From: Macrophomina tecta
Lineage: Eukaryota > Ascomycota > Dothideomycetes > Botryosphaeriales > Botryosphaeriaceae
DNA length: 64,000 nucleotides
Assembly: GCA_024180945.1 (NCBI GenBank)
Contig: JAKSGN010000007.1
Span: forward strand, 2,542,001 to 2,606,000
Direction of reading: 5' to 3'
This document shows, one piece after another, positions 23,693 to 34,017 of this stretch. Both the position numbers and the translations under genes were made by a program. Position 1 is the first letter of the stretch. Every line of letters begins with the position of its first letter. The notes under the pieces were generated by a model. It was given only the letters and a program-made list of their open reading frames with translations. It did no database searches and had not been told where the DNA came from.

Positions 23693-25154
23693 TCACTCCT
23701 CCACCCGTCGGAACACACCCCACAATCTGTCCAGCATCAACTGCACATCAACGCGCACCCACTTCCATCCCCGTACGCTCGTGCACGTCAACTCCTTCTC
23801 CACCCTCAACCCCAGAAGCGGCTCCCGCTCGAGAACCGCCGCGTCTCCCCACTTCACCGTCCCATTACCACCACCCTCCTCCTCCCTATACGCCATCCCC
23901 CTCACCTTCCCCACCATCTCCTCCGCCCCCACCGGCTCCCTCACAAAATCCCAATACAAGCTACTTAGCGCCGCTCCCTCCGCAAAAAAGGCCCTATCAA
24001 ACCGCGCTCTCTCCGCCTCTCCCACCACGCCCCTCACAAACGCCAGATAACTCTTCAACATGCGCCGCACATCATTCTTCGCGCAGTCGTGCCACTGGTT
24101 CCGCCACACCCAACCGCGCGACGCGTGCCACGGATGCGCAACCGGGCGCAGCTGGCCGAGATCGGCGAGGAGCCAGCGAGAGCGGTCGAGCGCGTGCGCT
24201 GTCGTCAATGATGAGGGTGGTGGAGGACCGGGGAGGAGGACGGCGAAGATGTTGTCAGGCTTGACGTCGTTGTGGCAGTAGCCCTTCGCGTGGAGGGTGG
24301 CGAGCGCCGACAGCAGGCGAGCGAGGTTGGGGCGGGCGGTGCTGTCCACGTCGGCGATGGTTGTGCGACTGTTGTTGTTGCCGGCTTGGCCGAGGGAGCG
24401 GGCGAGCGAGGCGAGCGTGGCACCGTGCGGGATGTACGGGGTGACGAGGTGCCAGGAGCGGGCGGAATAGCGAGGGAGCCGGAGGGGCGGCGAGGAATGG
24501 AGGGCTATGAAGAAGTCGAGAGTGGGGAGGAGGCCGGTGGTGACGATGGGGTGGGAGAGTAGAGCGTCTTGGTGTGTTAGGTTGTGCGTGCTGTAGTGTC
24601 GGTGCAGGCCGGCGAGGAGGAGCGTGGCGGGGATCTCGCTGGGCCAGGTTGAGAGCTGGTTGGAGAAGAGGCTCGACCAAGGTTTGGGCATGGGCTGGTG
24701 GCCAGGCGAGAAGAATGATTTGAGTGCTACAGGGCTACCGGTATGTGTGTCTGTGTAGATTGCTACGTCGCCCTGGCCGCCCTGGCCGAGATGGTGCTGG
24801 AACACATAGCGGTCGTCGAATCGGTCTGCTTTGGCGATGCGGACCGGTTGTTGTGGACTGAGGCCTGGTGGTACCGTTGGTTCGCCGTCATCGAGGTCTA
24901 ACAGGTCCCAAGCATCGAACACGGGTAAAGTCTTCTTGTGCGCGTCTATCAGAAGCCCTAAGAGTGAGCATACGTCAGCAAGCAGGCGGATGGAGCTGTG
25001 AACGATTCATACCTGTGATGAGGAACAGCACAGATGCGAGGACAACCCAGGTAAGGATATGAACTGGTCGCAAACGGCCCACCAAGGCCAAGGAGAACCC
25101 CCCAAGATGGAAGACGCCTCCGTACATGATAGGCGGCCAGAGAATTCTTGCCAT
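23693..25154 (-). CDS. membrane-anchored protein-kinase-like protein
   Basis: Two exons (25013-25154, 23693-24957) around a 55-bp intron; 468 residues. The first exon codes two hydrophobic stretches (about 11-27 and 31-50), so an N-terminal membrane anchor is likely. The kinase-like domain follows: glycine loop GQGGQGDV at 105-112, VALK with Lys127, catalytic loop HNDVKPDN at 276-283, and ADLG (Asp313) in the place of DFG. The ATP lysine, catalytic Asp, Asn and metal-binding Asp are therefore all present, although HRD is HND and DFG is DLG. The region after DLG is short and has no clear APE motif. This fits a divergent fungal kinase group and not a canonical Ser/Thr kinase. Substrate and role are unknown. 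The ATG at 25154 is chosen because it precedes the hydrophobic segment and the splice restores frame. Confidence 0.8.
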
Positions 25155-27156
25155 GGCCTGAAATAATATAGCGTTGTCTGAACGGAGGGCAAGATGCTGC
25201 ACGCTGCATTATTGCTGATGTGGCTTGGTCGCCAGGAAGATGCTATATGGAAGGCGCATTGCAGGTTGTATAGAGAAAGAGCAGAGTTCATCCTGCTGCC
25301 AAGCTGCTGTGCTGGACCACAGCCACGGCAGCACTCCTCTCGGACGTAGGCTTTGACAGGGTGACTTGATCTCACAGGTTATAATCGAATGCAGACTAGC
25401 AGCAACTGGGCGAGCTGCATGTAGTCGTGGTGCAACGGCTGTGCAAATTCAGGTTTGTGATGACCTCAATATGGAAAGGCGGACGGCAAGTGCATTCCCC
25501 CTTCCCAGGCTCTGCGAACTGCCTTCTCCGTCATGGTTCTGGGCAGCGTTGCTGCAGTAAATGTGGAAATGCCTGCATGACGAGGCGAAACGAGATTGCG
25601 AGTTAATTGCTATTGGAGCGGTCATGACACATCCATCAAAATGCTTCCAGCAACCGAACCTGCTACCAAATGCAGCAGCGACTGGCAGGTCGACCGTGTA
25701 CCTGAGGGGGGCGGAGATGGATCCCCACGTGGCTGTGTAATGATTGGCGAGTTCCTAATCGGTCGAGCACGAAATGCGTCAACGACACGCTATCAACTTG
25801 GCAGAGCTCAACGGTCTAGGATGGACAAGTCTCGAGCGGGCTGATCGAGTCCCAGCGTTGCGGATGAAACAGCATGAGAGGAATAGGCGCTCTGTCTATA
25901 GACGGGCAGCGATGCTAAGCCTTGGCAATCAGGTGAGCTTCAGGGAAGACGAAGGAAAGAAGAGTATGTCTGCAAAGCCCCGGCCCAGGCCAGTAACGCC
26001 TAACAGAGTTGGGCTTGCTGAAGGTCCACTGTCTACGCCGCATTCTACTGATTTGGACACGGATGCTGAATGGAGCAGAGCCGAAGATAGCCCCCAAATA
26101 AGTCTCTTACCTGAGTAGGTGTCTGCAAGGCTATGCTGGCGGCACAGACTGCAGCTGCGTTGGGGAAGTATCGAAGCGAGAGTTGCTTTCTTTATCTTGC
26201 TCCGACTCGTTACCACGGTCACGCACGCAACGAGCGGCACAGTGTTCGGCGGCGGCTGCAGTAGCCCCAGCAGCTGAACAGTCCGAGGCGCTGGTCGGTG
26301 AAGGCCCGCAGCGCAGCGGGCTGATCTCTGCGAGCGCTTCATTTTTCGTTTCCTCTGACAAGGACTGCAAAACGGGGGACGGTGCAGCTCTGACGAAAGC
26401 AAGGGCGTACAGGTTCGTAGACTGTGCGAGCACGGAGAACCGGCAATGGCGACTTTTTGGATGCCGTCATACAGACTGCACAAGGACGGGAAAGCATGAC
26501 GGGCTAGGAAAATGGGCGGGCGCTGATTCGCTGCGCGGACGCCGGTAAGACGGGAGCTGGTGTTTCGAGGGAAGAGACTCGGCCTGTCGCGGGTAAGCTG
26601 GGCGGTAGCCGTGCATTAGGCTGCGAAGTCAACGGCCTAAAATAAGAGCCCAGGCGGGGCAGGCGCGCGCGTGATTCGCTGGGCGGGGAAGCCTTCTTGC
26701 TGGCTTGGCCGGCACAGCCCCGCGCAGGCAAGGCGGGACGAGCTCGCAGTTCCGCATTCTGTGTAGCTGAGAGTTGGGGCTGCGCAGGGAGGGCCTGGGC
26801 TGACGGATTTTATCATCTCAGCGCCCTCGCCCACCTATTCTGTGAAGTCGCTCCGTCGCCTCTGGCAAGTGCACACTTCGCTGAGCCTGCGCTGCGAGTG
26901 ACGAGAGAGCACGCCGACACCACTGTCCCGTCGGAGCGTCATGGCCTGAAGCGGCGCCGCCTATCGATAAGTAAGCTTGTTTTAGGTCCCCTCCTACGCC
27001 TTATTCCCGCCCGGCCCTTCGGCCCCGCTCTGCCACCACCGACCACTGCAACGCGCCCGTGATGGCCACCATGTGTACTCTCGCTGACGCTCAGCTCAGC
27101 CTTCATATGACGCGCTCCGGAATCCGTTGGCCCATCAGATCTTATAATCAGCAACC
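25155..27156. other. intergenic, divergent promoter region
   Basis: Lies between two genes that point away from each other, so it should hold both promoters. Open frames are short and contradictory on the two strands; no domain is recognised. Confidence 0.5.
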
Positions 27157-28431
27157 ATGCCTGCTCCCTGGATTGAGTTCGAGGCCCGCCGTGCCCGAGA
27201 GGACTACAAGCGCTGGGAAGACTACACGAACGCCGTCGAGGACGCCTGGGAAGAGTTGACCACCCTTCCCGCCGTCGTGACCATAATGGGCACCCCCTTC
27301 ACCTTCGACAGCACCGGCATGCCGCCCTGGTTGAGCACTCAAGATGCCCCTGATGCTCTCCAGGGCACCGACGGCCAGCTCTCAGTCCCCCAGCCACAAA
27401 CCGCGGCTGCGACAACTTCGGCATTTATTGGCATGACGCAGCCAACTACTGCTTCAGAACTGCCGACCGTCGCTACCAGTACAGGGCCACAATCAGGCTC
27501 ATCTGCAGCATTGAGTGGTCCGGTATATACATCAGCGATGCCGCCCGCGTCTGCATCTGCGTCTGGAACGAACTCTGCAAGCACATCAGAGAGTACGTCG
27601 TGTACCACGTTTCCTAGCTCAGGAGGATACTCAAATGGAGCAGTCATGACCGCCACCGGGATCGGAGGCTTCAACGAAGGCAATGGGGCAGTAACAAATA
27701 CACCAGGTCCAGGCAATGGCGACGGCGACGGCGATGACCCATCAGGCGGCGGGCCCCCTCTCGGACTCATCTTGGCTGCCGTCATAATACCAGTTCTGAT
27801 CATTACGCTGCTCGCATTCACTGTCTTTGTTGTCTTGCGTCGGCGGAAACAGCGAAAAGCTGCGGAACACGCACCAGCATCTGAAGAGATGAAGCTTCGC
27901 CTTAGCGACGATTTCCCGCCTCCTGGCTCGCCTCCTGCAATATCTGTGGTTCCTAGCCGGGAGGCCACTCCGCAGGCACCGCCCAGAGCAGTGACTCCAG
28001 CGCCCCCTCCAGCGCCAGTCATCGTCTCCGCCATGAATCCCGCCAACAACTCTTCATACTTCACCGGGATAGACACGTCCGAAGCTCTTTCCGTTCGCAC
28101 CAACTCAGTACGCAGTGGGCCGAGAACGGCGGGCTTCATGTTGGACGGAGAGTTCCATGAGGAGCCGCCGCCACCTTATCGGCCTCGAAGCGTCCCTCCT
28201 ATCTCGCGCAACTCGAGTATGCGTACCAACAACCGCGCTGATTGCGCAAGCACCTACCTCATGGCCGACGATGCACAGCGGTCCAATCCGTTTGCGGATC
28301 CATCAGATGACGATAACGAGTCGATAGTGTCGGGAATGGGACCGTATTCGCGAAGGGCAGATGATCATCTCTCCGTTGTGTCCGACCTGTCATACCAGAA
28401 CGAGCCCACCGCAGTACACCAGGCCGTATAA
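27157..28431 (+). CDS. single-pass membrane protein with PPxY motif, unknown function
   Basis: Intronless, 424 residues. I do not recognise the family. The N-terminal 35 residues look helical and charged, and no signal peptide is visible. Residues about 55-200 are Ser/Thr/Gly/Pro-rich, like a glycosylated stalk. One strong transmembrane helix is at about 202-227, followed by the basic stop-transfer RRRKQRK (228-234). The cytosolic tail is Pro-rich and has a PPPY motif ending at Tyr341, the type of site bound by WW domains such as those of the Nedd4/Rsp5 ubiquitin ligase. The layout resembles fungal cell-surface sensors or adaptor-like single-TM proteins (Mid2-like or WSC-like in shape, without the WSC cysteines). 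Stalk outside and tail inside is inferred from the basic residues after the helix. Confidence 0.8.
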   Translation: MPAPWIEFEARRAREDYKRWEDYTNAVEDAWEELTTLPAVVTIMGTPFTFDSTGMPPWLSTQDAPDALQGTDGQLSVPQPQTAAATTSAFIGMTQPTTASELPTVATSTGPQSGSSAALSGPVYTSAMPPASASASGTNSASTSESTSCTTFPSSGGYSNGAVMTATGIGGFNEGNGAVTNTPGPGNGDGDGDDPSGGGPPLGLILAAVIIPVLIITLLAFTVFVVLRRRKQRKAAEHAPASEEMKLRLSDDFPPPGSPPAISVVPSREATPQAPPRAVTPAPPPAPVIVSAMNPANNSSYFTGIDTSEALSVRTNSVRSGPRTAGFMLDGEFHEEPPPPYRPRSVPPISRNSSMRTNNRADCASTYLMADDAQRSNPFADPSDDDNESIVSGMGPYSRRADDHLSVVSDLSYQNEPTAVHQAV

Positions 28432-30604
28432 TTAAAGGTTTTGCATAATAATAGGCTCTTTTTTTTTTGTTCGTTTCCTTCTTTTCCTCGTGCTCTCCTT
28501 CATCTCCTCTGGTACAATCGGACAGACAAAACAGTAGTAGCATGTGGGGATTTCCCTACTCCTTTCACTTTCGTTTCCCCAAGAGATGGCAAGGCGTTTA
28601 GTAGGAGTGATTTTTGGCCCATAGTTCGGGTGGTACATGGTTTGGTGTAAAAAGGCGTTCTTGAGGGAGACACGCCGGGTAACCCGGGCGATGGCAGCAC
28701 GTCAAAGGGATGTCGGTAACATGAGCATTCCAAATTAGCACTTACTATCAATCGAGATAGTCGATGCGCTGGGCACGCTTGGGTTCATCCTCCGACGCGC
28801 CAGCCACACAGAGCTAGAGCCTGGCAGGGCTTCTGGAATCCTTCCAGGCGCCGATCTTAGGTCGCGTGAAGGTGATGGCTAGATTGGAGGGAGACTGTGT
28901 GTGGCCGTGCACCAAGGTTGATGTCGGCGGCGTCGACGATGCATTTAAGGTTGGCGTGCGGGATTGGGCGACGACGTCGCGGATGGCAGTCGCACGAGGC
29001 ACAGAGACAGTGTGGAATGCAATGTCCAAGCGGCGTACCTTGCAGGCGTTCAAAAGGTGAAGCGCTGGTGCCGAGAAGCTTTGGGCGCACAGCAGCGATT
29101 TGCGAAACGGTCGAGGCGATATGGCTCGTCGCCAGGGGAAACCCGAGCAGCCTCATGGCGGGCGTCGGCCTTTGTTGGATGCGGAGGCCCGGATCTGCGG
29201 CGCTGAGTCAAAGGCGGACAGCGGGCGAGGCGGCGCGGTAATTCGTCAATTGCTGCAACATGGCGCGGGAGCGCTGAGCTGGCGAGCACGACGACCATTC
29301 AGCCCGACCGGGGGGGGCCTGGTTGCGCGGCGCCACAGCAGAGGCAGCAGCAGCACATCAGTGGAGAGGACTAGAGGTGGTGGTGGTGGTGGTGGTGGTG
29401 GTGGACGAGGACGATGGGACAGCGTGGATCCGGGCGCAGATCACCGCGCAGTTGCCTGTGCCACCAGCCCGCAGCAGCTCGCTGCCGTGCCTTTCTTCAT
29501 CGCGCCCATGCCATGCCAGGAACAGACGGGCGTCATGGCGCCACGGCCGTCCTTACTCTGAGGCCAAGTCCGGCGCCGTCATCCCATCCCATACTTTCCC
29601 CTTCTATCCCATGGTGGACCTTGCGCGCGACAGCGCTGTGGTGAAAGGTGCCCGCCGCGCGACCTCAGCAGCATCCCCCCGCCAGCACCACGGCAGTCGC
29701 CTCCAATCTGCCTGAATCCCCGCCCCAGTCCTCCGCAGCGCCGCGCGCCGGATCCGCCCCTAAAACACGCTCCTTATCGCCCGTGCTGCCGTGTCATAGT
29801 GCGCTGCCGCGGCTGAAGCCTGCGCTGCTGCACCACGCCGACCCATCTCGTCCTCCTGTCCAGGGCTTGACGCTTAATCTGGCCGCCCCAAAGGGCCGCC
29901 CTCACTTACTCCTGCGAACAGGGCGCTCCGTCGTCATCAGAGACATCGCACGCCTCTCGCCCACAGCCCTCTCTGCGCACCTCCACCAGCAGTGCCTGCG
30001 ACACGCCAGCCGCGCCCCCGTCCGAAACCTCGCATCCCGGGTCACGCAACCACCGTCCCGCTTGATGCGCGCTGCCAGATTGCTGTAGCGGATTGCCCGC
30101 CCCGTGGCCGCCCTCCCGACTGCTCGCCTGCGGGTCTTCGGGACTATCGTCTGATCTTCGGTCGAGAAATATTTGCGAGCAAACCGGGCACACGACTCGC
30201 CGTGCCCGCTTGCGTCTGTCCGTCCGCTCGAGCCAGCTGCTTTGCACCTCTCTCTCCCGCCCGCCCGTGGCACCCAATACACACACACTCAGCGGATCGA
30301 AAGTTGGAGGGGGTGCATTGCAGGGTGTCTCTGTCATGAATCTGGATCACCAGCACATGTATGGGTATGCCTTCCGTATCCGACCTGCCTCATCTCCTGG
30401 TGTGACCCTCGATCTTTCCATTGCCTCGCACCGGAACAGCTCAGCTCTCAATCTGTACAAATGTTTGCTCTGAACAGTTGGGACGCTTGTCGTTCCCTCG
30501 TTGCTGCTTTATTCGCCCATCGTGTTGTTGCCTGGCTGCTGCCTATTCCCTCCCATCTTTTTCTCTAGTGCTTCTGTTGCCTTTCATTGACACGCCTGCT
30601 GACT
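28432..30604. other. intergenic, GC-rich leader of the PHD gene
   Basis: No gene is supported. The start is the 3' flank of the membrane protein gene, with T-runs near 28460. A GGT repeat lies at 29376-29404. From about 29,600 to 30,550 the plus strand is rich in C and T, as often seen in promoters and leaders of filamentous-fungal genes, and leads into the PHD-finger gene. Confidence 0.5.
29376..29404 (+). repeat. GGT trinucleotide microsatellite
   Basis: About nine to ten GGT units in the long upstream region of the PHD-finger gene. A second GGT run exists about 25 kb away at 3954. Confidence 0.9.
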
Positions 30605-32976
30605 ATGCCTGTTGCCTTCAGAGCCAACGATTGGCGTTTACCAAGCCCCAGCTCGACGCCCAAATCCGCCACATTTCCTGATGCGTCTCTCCAGACTCCC
30701 AGAACGGACTCTTTCCCGTCCCACTTTCTAGAGGCTTGGTCGACGCCTCGAGCAAATGTGCAACAGACCCCAACTCAGACGCCGCTGAACCCACGCACCG
30801 GGGATCGCGAGAGACCGCTCAGTTCCTACAGCCACAAGAGCCAAGATCCTGAGGACCCGGAATTCCACATAAACCACTACTCTCCAAATCCAAATTTACC
30901 GCTTCCTCCTGTCGAGCCGTCCCGCCGACTAGCCTCCAGCCCTGCTCCTTTGGCAACGAGCCAGGCGTCTGATAATATTGTGAAAGCTCGGATACCATCA
31001 CCTGCTTTCAACGCAAACGCCATGGACACCTCCCAAATGCAGACCCCACCCCCCACCCGCGACGCTACGTCATCAAGAAAGAGGAGCCAGGACGAGCAGC
31101 CGTTGAATCTGAACACGCCCTCAACGATATACTCTAGAAGGGACTCGGCCCCAGCCATCCCTGCCAATCAAACTGGGAACAGTAGTCTTGGCCAGAATCA
31201 GGGTCCTCCCATGTTCCCTAGCCTGCAGTTCACTCCCGAGATGGCGAAATTTGGCAATGTGGGACCCTCTACAGCACCTGGTCCCTCTCGCACAGGCATA
31301 TTTTGGAACCCAGGCAGCTCGGAGGAAATGATGCATTTTGACAACCTACCTGCTCATGATGACCCTTTTGGCCTCACTCCTGTTGCAGGCCAAAGTTCTT
31401 TCCAATGGCCCAGCTTCACTCCTGCCAACACTAGCCGGGTCGACTCAGCATCTATGGCTGTGGCTGATGATTCTTGGACTCAAACACCCTCCATGTTAAC
31501 TACTACTTCTGCTGACCTTCAGAGTATTACGGGGAACGGATCAGCCACATTGGACGACCCGTTCGTTCCGACTACATCAGGGGTTGATCCGAGTATGTTA
31601 TTTAGTTTTAGTGGAAGTCCATCTGGTTTACCGTCCACTCTGCCTTTGGAGGTGCCGTCGGCGATGAGCAATTCTTGGATTTCACCACAGCGTCCCCAAA
31701 AAGGCCCCGCACGCGAAGGAAGACAGCCGTATGAGCAACAGACCAGAGAATCTGAGAGGCAAAAAGAGATTTCCCGGAAGTCGAGCGGGCACCATTCGCG
31801 TACAAGTATTGCAAGCTCCTCTGGATTCGCAACCGCATCTTCCAAACCAGGGCTAGCAAGAAGCAATACGCATGCTGGATTCGTGAGGAAGTCGGCTATG
31901 CCAAGTGAATCTCCATTCGGAAATGTCAGCAATGCTCTGCCACCAGCGCGGAAAACATCGCCGTTGAAGCGGACAAACCAATCATCTCTTACCGCCATCT
32001 CTGAACACGTATGTACACGGCCAAAGACACGTCTTGTCGTAGATGAATCTGGACGAGCCAGAGCGGAGACTGTGCGTGATGGCGAGGGGAGCATGAAGCC
32101 TAGTGCTATGGATCATCGCACACGGTACTCAGGGCTGTGGGATGATGACAGCGAATCGGAGTCGGATAGTGAGAGTCGCGTGACTAGCAGAAGCACTTCG
32201 TTTCATGTCCCCGCGGCAGTTACAAGGTCTGCTTCAAAGCATAGCAGAACCAACACTTTCATGACGAGGTCGCAGTCGGTCAAAAATCCACGATCCTTCT
32301 CATTTACTGATAATCTGTCCAAGAGGCTAGGGAGGCTATCAACAGAATGTACTCCTAGAAAGCCGAGGGATGATTCGAGGAGAAGCAGTATCAGCAGCTC
32401 GTTCGGCGGCTACCTGCGAAAAGAAGATGGGCCCGTGGCAGATCCCGGCTCTGCGACCGATGGAGGTGCTCAGGACGCTTTGAAGAAAGTTGTGGAGAAG
32501 GCGAAACACAAGCGTCACGGTCAGCGGCTGTCTTTTCCATGGGTGTAGAGAGGCTCAGGCTAACGTGAGAAGTAGAAACCATCAGCACAGCTAATGCTCG
32601 GATGCTCGAGGCGCACAACCAACGATGGCGGGCATCTGCTGACGTGTCTAAAATGAATCCCGGACTTGGCGCGTTATTCGATCCTTTTCTGGACAACCTA
32701 TCGCCGAGCAAGGCAACGGATGTATCAACTCTTACCCCAACTACGGAGCGAAGCAGCGCCTCAGGTGAGGGAATGCGGTGCGTCTGTCAGTCGACTGAGT
32801 GGGACGGTCAGCTCATGATTCAATGTGAATCGTGCACCAAGTGGCAGCATGCGCGCTGCATGGGACTGCCGCCGAAAACTGAGATGTTGCCTTCAGTGTA
32901 CGTGTGCGTTTTCTGTACCGGGACGACGCCACTGGTGCGAGGAGGGCGGGTGCGCGATCCTTATAGTTGCGCCTAA
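30605..32976 (+). CDS. large disordered protein with C-terminal PHD finger
   Basis: Preferred model: exons 30605-32519 and 32591-32976, 766 residues, start at the first in-frame ATG. Most of the protein is Ser/Pro/Thr/Gln-rich and probably disordered, with basic Ser-rich segments after about residue 380. The C-terminal exon carries a PHD zinc finger with the C4-H-C3 order: CVC, then QCESC, WQHARC and YVCVFC. PHD fingers usually read histone H3 tails, so a chromatin role in the nucleus is likely. The exon join is not certain. The acceptor region has a good CTAAC branch site at about 32560-32564, but the donor could be GTCAGC at 32520 (71-bp intron, chosen) or GTAGAG at 32545 with acceptor at 32585 (41 bp); both keep frame. 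Without splicing the first frame stops at 32548 and the PHD exon would be orphaned. Confidence 0.78.
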
Positions 32977-33533
32977 CCCTGGATCGCCGCTGGCTTACAA
33001 GCACCGGCAATGATTCAAGATGCCTGCAACGGAAAGGCCCGGAGAGGGAATGGTGGAGCATGATGGGGTCATTCGAATCCCATGGGCAATTATGGGATTT
33101 CGATGGTCCACGAGCTTTCTTTGCATTTCGAAACACGCAACCCCCGAGATTTCTCCCCCCCCGGCCCCCGGCCCCCGCCCCCGGGATGCACACGTCAGGC
33201 GGGGCCGCGCTTCTACCCTCACACCAAACCCCGAAATCACCAGCAGTAGCAGTATACCCCAAAGTGCAATCAAGCACTTTCCTCATTTGTATATCATAAT
33301 AAGCATCATCAGGATGAGTGCATAGCAATCTTGCGACGGCAACAAGAGATCCCAAAGAGATTGACGGAGCATCAGTTGCTTCCGGGACCAAGCAGCAACA
33401 ACAGGGCATAGAAAGGATCAGGAGTGCATGGGCAGGCAGACAAGGCGGGGCGGTGGCTATTGAGCATCCGATCTATTGCGGAGAAATTGATGCAATCGCG
33501 ATCTGTGATGAAGACGAGAGAAAAATGCCGCCT

Positions 33534-33558
33534 TTTCTCGGGCATTCGAGCAACGAAG
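33534..33558 (+). promoter_or_regulatory. possible distal gapped heat-shock element
   Basis: Three 5-bp modules occur in register with one-module gaps: TTTCT at 33534-33538, ATTCG at 33544-33548 and CGAAG at 33554-33558. This fits a gapped nTTCn/nGAAn array about 460-485 bp before the hsp104 ATG. It is weaker than the proximal site. Confidence 0.35.
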
Positions 33559-33728
33559 ATATCGTGAGATAAACGTGCGCAGAGCAGGAGAGCTACCCCG
33601 GAATGTGAGAGCTATGACAGGCGCGAGAAGCGGCGGCTAAGCCGTTTCAGGCTTAGCGATGCGCAGCAGATCCCTTAGGTAAGCAGAATGACGTCTCTCG
33701 TGATCTCCGCATCGGCGCCGAAACGCTT

Positions 33729-33748
33729 GGAAGCATCGGGAAGCTTCG
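33729..33748 (+). promoter_or_regulatory. heat-shock element upstream of hsp104
   Basis: Modules nGAAn at 33729-33733, a one-module gap, nGAAn at 33739-33743 and nTTCn at 33744-33748 give a step/gap-type HSE (core GGAAGCTTCG-like, with one extra GAA). Hsf1 trimers bind such inverted 5-bp units. The site is about 270 bp upstream of the start codon, the usual range for heat-induced chaperone genes. Confidence 0.65.
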
Positions 33749-33833
33749 TTGTCGGTGCAGGATGATGCTGGCAGCCTCCAGCACCGCCCAATCACTTCTC
33801 GATCCATCGACAGCTGCCCAGTTTCTTCTGCCA

Positions 33834-33838
33834 CCCCT
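33834..33838 (-). promoter_or_regulatory. stress response element (AGGGG) upstream of hsp104
   Basis: CCCCT on the plus strand (AGGGG on the minus) lies about 180 bp before the ATG. This is the core bound by Msn2/4-type zinc-finger activators in yeast. A 5-bp site is common by chance, so its value comes from being next to the HSE. Confidence 0.35.
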
Positions 33839-34017
33839 CCACCCCAAGCATAAATTACCCCCCAGTCTACGACAACCTCAATCCGCTCCCCATCAGACAT
33901 CAGACAATACACATAACAAACAACGACCTCACGATAGCGACTTTTTCCAAGCGTGTTCCTTTCCTTGTCTATTCTTGAGATACCCCACACGTACGCTGAA
34001 CACACGCTACTCTCACA

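Larger units (their letters stand above)
32977..34017. other. intergenic with hsp104 promoter
   Basis: Starts with the 3' flank of the PHD gene and ends with the hsp104 promoter and leader. Heat-shock-type elements and a stress element are listed separately. A weak TATA-like CATAAAT lies at about 33849-33855. The opposite-strand frame across the promoter has no features. Confidence 0.55.

Noticed and set aside
33060..33085. TTCGAATCCC string resembling a tRNA B-box
   Set aside because: The base before it does not fit, and no acceptor stem, A-box or cloverleaf could be drawn around it.
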